Source: an uncultured Clostridia bacterium | Lineage (GTDB): Bacteria > Bacillota > Clostridia > Lachnospirales > CAG-274 | DNA: 64,000 bases | NCBI GenBank assembly: GCA_947589665.1 | Contig: CANQBJ010000001.1 | Coordinates: forward strand, 85,243 to 149,242 | Direction: 5' to 3' | Shown here: positions 63,991 to 64,000 of the stretch, piece after piece | Numbering within the stretch: the first letter of the stretch is position 1 | How the letters are laid out: the number at the start of each line of letters is the position of its first letter | The notes under the pieces: generated by a model | Told to the model about the DNA's origin: nothing | What the model saw: only the letters and a program-made list of their open reading frames with translations | Database searches by the model: none | Program-made: the position numbers and the translations under genes

Positions 63991-64000
63991 AAATGTATAC

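Larger units (their letters stand above)
60135..64000. mobile_element. Left end of an integrated element at tRNA-Arg (continues past the window)
   Basis: Directly after the tRNA the sequence becomes visibly AT-rich and carries, in order, a tyrosine integrase, a replication-protein-like gene, an AT-rich non-coding stretch and a serine resolvase. This suggests an integrative mobilisable element or integrated plasmid. The right attachment site, a repeat of the tRNA 3' end, must lie beyond 64000. Confidence 0.75.

Overview
The window reads as chromosome of an endospore-forming, low-to-mid GC Firmicute of the class Clostridia that degrades pectin. It holds spoIIP and spoIVA, a T-box leader, Gram-positive style secondary cell-wall polymer genes, and three secreted family-1 pectate lyases, two of them ending in dockerin-like repeats. 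A gut pectin specialist in or near Oscillospirales/Monoglobaceae would fit, but that placement is inference. No rRNA or other species marker is present.

Layout. (1) 0-5 kb: two tandem pectate lyases on the minus strand, then spoIIP. (2) 5.5-6.5 kb: a DUF3793/DUF2325 pair behind a consensus promoter with two metal-box-like palindromes. (3) 6.5-22.7 kb: one long minus-strand block for envelope polymer assembly and modification: phosphodiester glycosidase-like protein, flippase, UDP-ManNAc dehydrogenase, two GT4 glycosyltransferases, DUF4330, O-antigen ligase-like protein, CsaB pyruvyl transferase, TagA, a foldase-like lipoprotein, dapF and a PAP2 phosphatase. A KilA-N gene flanked by direct repeats interrupts it. 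(4) 22.8-29.9 kb: an unannotated small RNA with a C-rich loop, spoIVA behind a sigma-E promoter, a Crh-like HPr, a PqqD / HprK-like / S26-like trio, a homocysteine methyltransferase-MTHFR fusion and two small unknowns. (5) 30-35 kb, plus strand: a DMT transporter, proB, 5-formyl-THF cyclo-ligase, proA, an AT-rich membrane-anchored HNH protein and sfsA. (6) 35.5-46.4 kb: the branched-chain amino acid operon ilvN-ilvC-cimA-leuC-leuD-leuB-ilvD-(secreted protein)-ilvB behind an isoleucine-type T-box. (7) 46.5-51.2 kb: a PAS protein and a 1133-residue pectate lyase. (8) 51.7-59.9 kb: a FimB-sized tyrosine recombinase beside a short segment bounded by 22-bp inverted repeats and carrying a perfect promoter. 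Downstream is an operon in which the two fumarase subunit genes are separated by a GtrA / UGM-like / large membrane protein module. (9) 60 kb to the end: tRNA-Arg(CCG) and the left end of an integrated AT-rich mobile element with integrase, replication protein and serine resolvase.

A MITE-like intergenic repeat of about 260-300 bp, with AAATTT..TGTTTA terminal inverted repeats, occurs five times; one copy lies inside the ilv-leu operon. The strongest candidate for an undescribed system is the apparent invertible promoter at 52.26-52.44 kb with its adjacent recombinase. It would place the fumarase/glycan operon under a phase-variable promoter, although a second, fixed promoter is also visible. 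Second is the small RNA at 22.83-22.98 kb. All positions, motifs and repeats were read by eye; no homology search was run.
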